Positions 62,288-64,000 of a stretch of DNA of 64,000 nt are shown one piece after another. Numbering within the stretch: position 1 is the stretch's first letter; each line of letters opens with the position of its first letter. The DNA is from Streptomyces hyderabadensis. Lineage in GTDB: Bacteria > Actinomycetota > Actinomycetes > Streptomycetales > Streptomycetaceae. The position numbers and the translations under genes were made by a program. The stretch covers positions 50,293-114,292 of the forward strand of contig NZ_JAIOJZ010000027.1 in assembly GCF_020404845.1 (NCBI RefSeq), read 5' to 3'. The notes under the pieces were generated by a model. That model saw nothing but the letters and a program-made list of their open reading frames with translations. It ran no database searches and was not told the origin of the DNA.

Positions 62288-63651
62288 GATGCCAGCTCCA
62301 GTGCCTGGGCGTACGGCACCACGCGCGCTCCGCCGTGCCCGGCGACGTACGCCCGTGCGGTCTCCGGTGCGACGAAGGGCAGCAGTTCGCCGCCGTCGGC
62401 CACCCACACCGCCTGGTCGGCGAACCACAGGGTGCCGGTGGTGGTGTCGGGGACGTAGGCGGCCCGTACCTCGTCGCGATGCCCGGCCACGTGCCGCAGC
62501 AGCGCCGTGGGGGAGGAGAAGGTGAGGGTCTTGTCCGCACCCTTGGGCCAGACCTCGCCGGCCGGTTCCGGGGGCGTGGCGGCGAGCCGCTCGGCGTACG
62601 CGGTCGGGCCGAGCGCCTTCTTCACGTACCGGTCGTCGACGAAGGCGTCCACGTCCACGTCGCCGGTGAGCTTCGCGTCCTTGAGGACCGAGACGTCCTC
62701 CTTCAGGGCCGCGACGAGTTGCGGCTTGACGGCCGGGTCGAAGGTGGCGATGCCCTGGGCGCCGTTGTAGAGGTAGACGGTCTCGGCGGGCAGGCCGGTG
62801 GCCTTCGCGACCTTCTCGGCGGCGGCCACGGGATGCGCGTCCAGATAGTCCGTCGCCTGCGTCTGGGCCTTCAGGAACGCCTCCAGCACGGCGGGGCGCT
62901 GCTTCGCGAACTCCTCGACGGCGGTGACGCCGTGGAAGGTGGGCAGGTTCAGCTGCGCTCCGTCGTACAGCGCCTTCGCCTTGCCCTGCTGGGCGAGCAG
63001 GCCGGGCCAGGCGACGAACTGCGACAGGGCGTCCGCGCTTCCCGCGTCCAGGGCCGAGGCGCCCACCGCGGGCTGCTGGTTGAGCTTCTCGATGTCCTCG
63101 GCGGGGTCGAGGCCGGCACGCTGCAGGGCGCGTACCAGGGTCCCGTCGGCGGCCGAGCCGACGCTCGTCGAGACCTTCTTGCCCTTGAGGTCCTTCAGGG
63201 AGGTGAGGGAGGAACCGGGTGCGACGACGATGGTGTTCAGGCCGCCACGCAGGTTGTAGCCGGTGACCGAGACCAGGCGGGTCGGCTTGCCGAGCTGTTT
63301 GCCGCGGGCCGCGTTGATGAGCAGGGGGAAGTCGCCCATCGAGCCGATGTCTATCTTCCCCGCGGTCATCTGGGCGGTGATGGGCGCGCCGGTGGCGTAG
63401 TCCTGCCAGTCGACCTTGTAGGTGACGCCGTCGTTCAGGGAGTTGAGCTGCTTCTCGAAGTAGCCGAGGGAGCGCAGGAGGGTGCCGGCGGTGACCGTGT
63501 TGATCGTCCTGGACTGGTAGCCGACCGTCACGGTGACCGTGGAGCCGTCCCCGTCGGCCGACGCGTCGCCGCCGCAGGCGGTGAGGGGGAGGAGCAGGGC
63601 CACCGCCACAGCGGCGGCGGGCAGGGGGAGGGCGGAGCGTTTCGCATTCAT
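62284..63651 (-). CDS. substrate-binding lipoprotein with NosL-like C-terminal extension
   Basis: The ATG at 63651 (MNAKRSALPL) gives 455 residues. A lipoprotein signal (LLLPLTACGG, cysteine about residue 26) is followed by a SsuA/TauA-like domain (about 40-370), with VTVGYQSRTINT, GKIDIGSMGDFPLL and SLKDLKGKKVSTSVGS. The last 80 residues (WFADQAVWVADGGELLPFVAPETARAYVAGHGG-type) look like a NosL-type domain. NosL proteins bind copper or assist metal-site assembly. That part is absent in ordinary SsuA. The fusion is unusual. Confidence 0.8.
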   Translation of the reverse strand: MNAKRSALPLPAAAVAVALLLPLTACGGDASADGDGSTVTVTVGYQSRTINTVTAGTLLRSLGYFEKQLNSLNDGVTYKVDWQDYATGAPITAQMTAGKIDIGSMGDFPLLINAARGKQLGKPTRLVSVTGYNLRGGLNTIVVAPGSSLTSLKDLKGKKVSTSVGSAADGTLVRALQRAGLDPAEDIEKLNQQPAVGASALDAGSADALSQFVAWPGLLAQQGKAKALYDGAQLNLPTFHGVTAVEEFAKQRPAVLEAFLKAQTQATDYLDAHPVAAAEKVAKATGLPAETVYLYNGAQGIATFDPAVKPQLVAALKEDVSVLKDAKLTGDVDVDAFVDDRYVKKALGPTAYAERLAATPPEPAGEVWPKGADKTLTFSSPTALLRHVAGHRDEVRAAYVPDTTTGTLWFADQAVWVADGGELLPFVAPETARAYVAGHGGARVVPYAQALELAS

Positions 63652-63665
63652 GGCAAGTCGGCCTC

Positions 63666-63893
63666 TCACCGGAGCAGGTAGGGCATGTTGACCGTGACCG
63701 CCCCGGTGGGGCAGCGGGCGGCGCACGGGCCGCAGTACCAGCACTCGTCGACGTGCATGTACGCCTTGCCGTTGCGCTCGTCGATGGCGAGGGAGTCCAG
63801 CGGGCACATGTCGACGCAGAGCGTGCAGCCTTCGATGCACTTCGACTCGTCGATGGTCACGGGCACGTCGGCCCGCTGGGGCGCCAGAGGCAT
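63666..63893 (-). CDS. two-cluster 4Fe-4S ferredoxin (AprB/AsfB-like)
   Basis: This 75-residue protein has two ferredoxin motifs, CIEGCTLCVDMCP (about residues 19-31, with the CxxxCxxC variant) and CWYCGPCAARCP (about 51-62). This is the pattern of AprB- and AsfB-type subunits that pair with the AprA/AsfA flavoprotein. It lies 14 bases upstream of the substrate-binding gene. It should pass electrons to or from the flavoprotein at 57818. Confidence 0.88.
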   Translation of the reverse strand: MPLAPQRADVPVTIDESKCIEGCTLCVDMCPLDSLAIDERNGKAYMHVDECWYCGPCAARCPTGAVTVNMPYLLR

Positions 63894-63933
63894 GGCTGTC
63901 TCCAGGGAGGGTGCGCGAAAGGGGTGTTCGGGG

Positions 63934-64000
63934 TTACAGGGACCGGTGGAGCAGACCGTTCATCGCGATCCGGTCGCCGCGGAAGCGGACGAACTCCAGG
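63934..64000 (-). CDS. partial gene, 3' end only
   Basis: The right edge cuts a minus-strand frame ending at a TAA (63934-63936); the visible C-terminus reads LEFVRFRGDRIAMNGLLHRSL. It is about 40 bases upstream of the ferredoxin start and may belong to the same operon. Too little is visible to name it. Confidence 0.5.
   Translation of the reverse strand, partial: LEFVRFRGDRIAMNGLLHRSL

Noticed and set aside
57911..62458. Plus-strand open frame of 1515 codons opposite the flavoprotein and transporter genes
   Set aside because: It is antisense to clearly identified proteins, shows Gly/Arg/Val low-complexity composition, and arises from GC-rich codons on the other strand.

Overview
The window is high-GC DNA (about 70-75% by eye) with GC-rich third codon positions, many GTG starts and dense ATGA/GTGA stop-start overlaps. 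Together with a 14-gene nuoA-N operon, futalosine-route menaquinone genes, a Tad-type pilus locus and an XRE/DUF397/ATPase trio, this points to a Streptomyces chromosome, in the conserved core rather than the arms. No rRNA, tRNA, CRISPR array or insertion sequence was seen.

Layout. (1) 1-2.9 kb: a possible upstream gene end and three small membrane proteins. (2) 3.4-10.1 kb: a Tad/Flp pilus operon (SAF-domain CpaB-like protein, CpaE-like ATPase, CpaF/TadA ATPase, TadB, TadC, pilin and three TadE/TadG-like pseudopilins). Its prepilin peptidase and a large LysM/BTAD membrane regulator lie about 13 kb further on, at 23.0-26.8 kb. (3) 10.2-18.3 kb: two convergent modules of type VII-secretion-like effectors that share at least three homologous protein families. 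The right-hand module carries a candidate toxin tip and an immunity-like gene of visibly lower GC. (4) 18.4-22.8 kb: a WhiJ/AbaA-type regulator, a DUF397 protein and a divergent HATPase, then an Rpn-like nuclease and two coupled secreted proteins. (5) 26.9-28.7 kb: mqnC and a remnant-like amidohydrolase. (6) 28.8-33.8 kb: a GH18-like lipoprotein divergent from an exopolysaccharide operon (deacetylase-glycosyltransferase fusion and acyltransferase). (7) 33.8-38.5 kb: menG, a PASTA protein, a GNAT acetyltransferase, a menaquinone-reductase-like flavoprotein, peptide deformylase and an NlpC/P60 hydrolase. (8) 39.3-55.4 kb: complete nuoA-N with a Rex-like operator in front and a 21-bp hairpin terminator behind. 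(9) 55.7-57.8 kb: recQ. (10) 57.8-64 kb, minus strand: an APS-reductase/AsfA-like flavoprotein fused to HEAT repeats, an Ssu/Tau-type ABC transporter, a substrate-binding protein with a NosL-like tail, and an AsfB/AprB-like ferredoxin.

How the parts connect. mqnC, menG and the menJ-like gene make or modify menaquinone, the electron acceptor of the NADH dehydrogenase encoded next to them. The Tad operon, the distant peptidase and the LysM/BTAD protein form one pilus system split by the effector modules. The sulfonate-type transporter, flavoprotein and ferredoxin read as one sulfur-scavenging unit. The least described parts are the twin effector modules and the HEAT-fused flavoprotein cluster.
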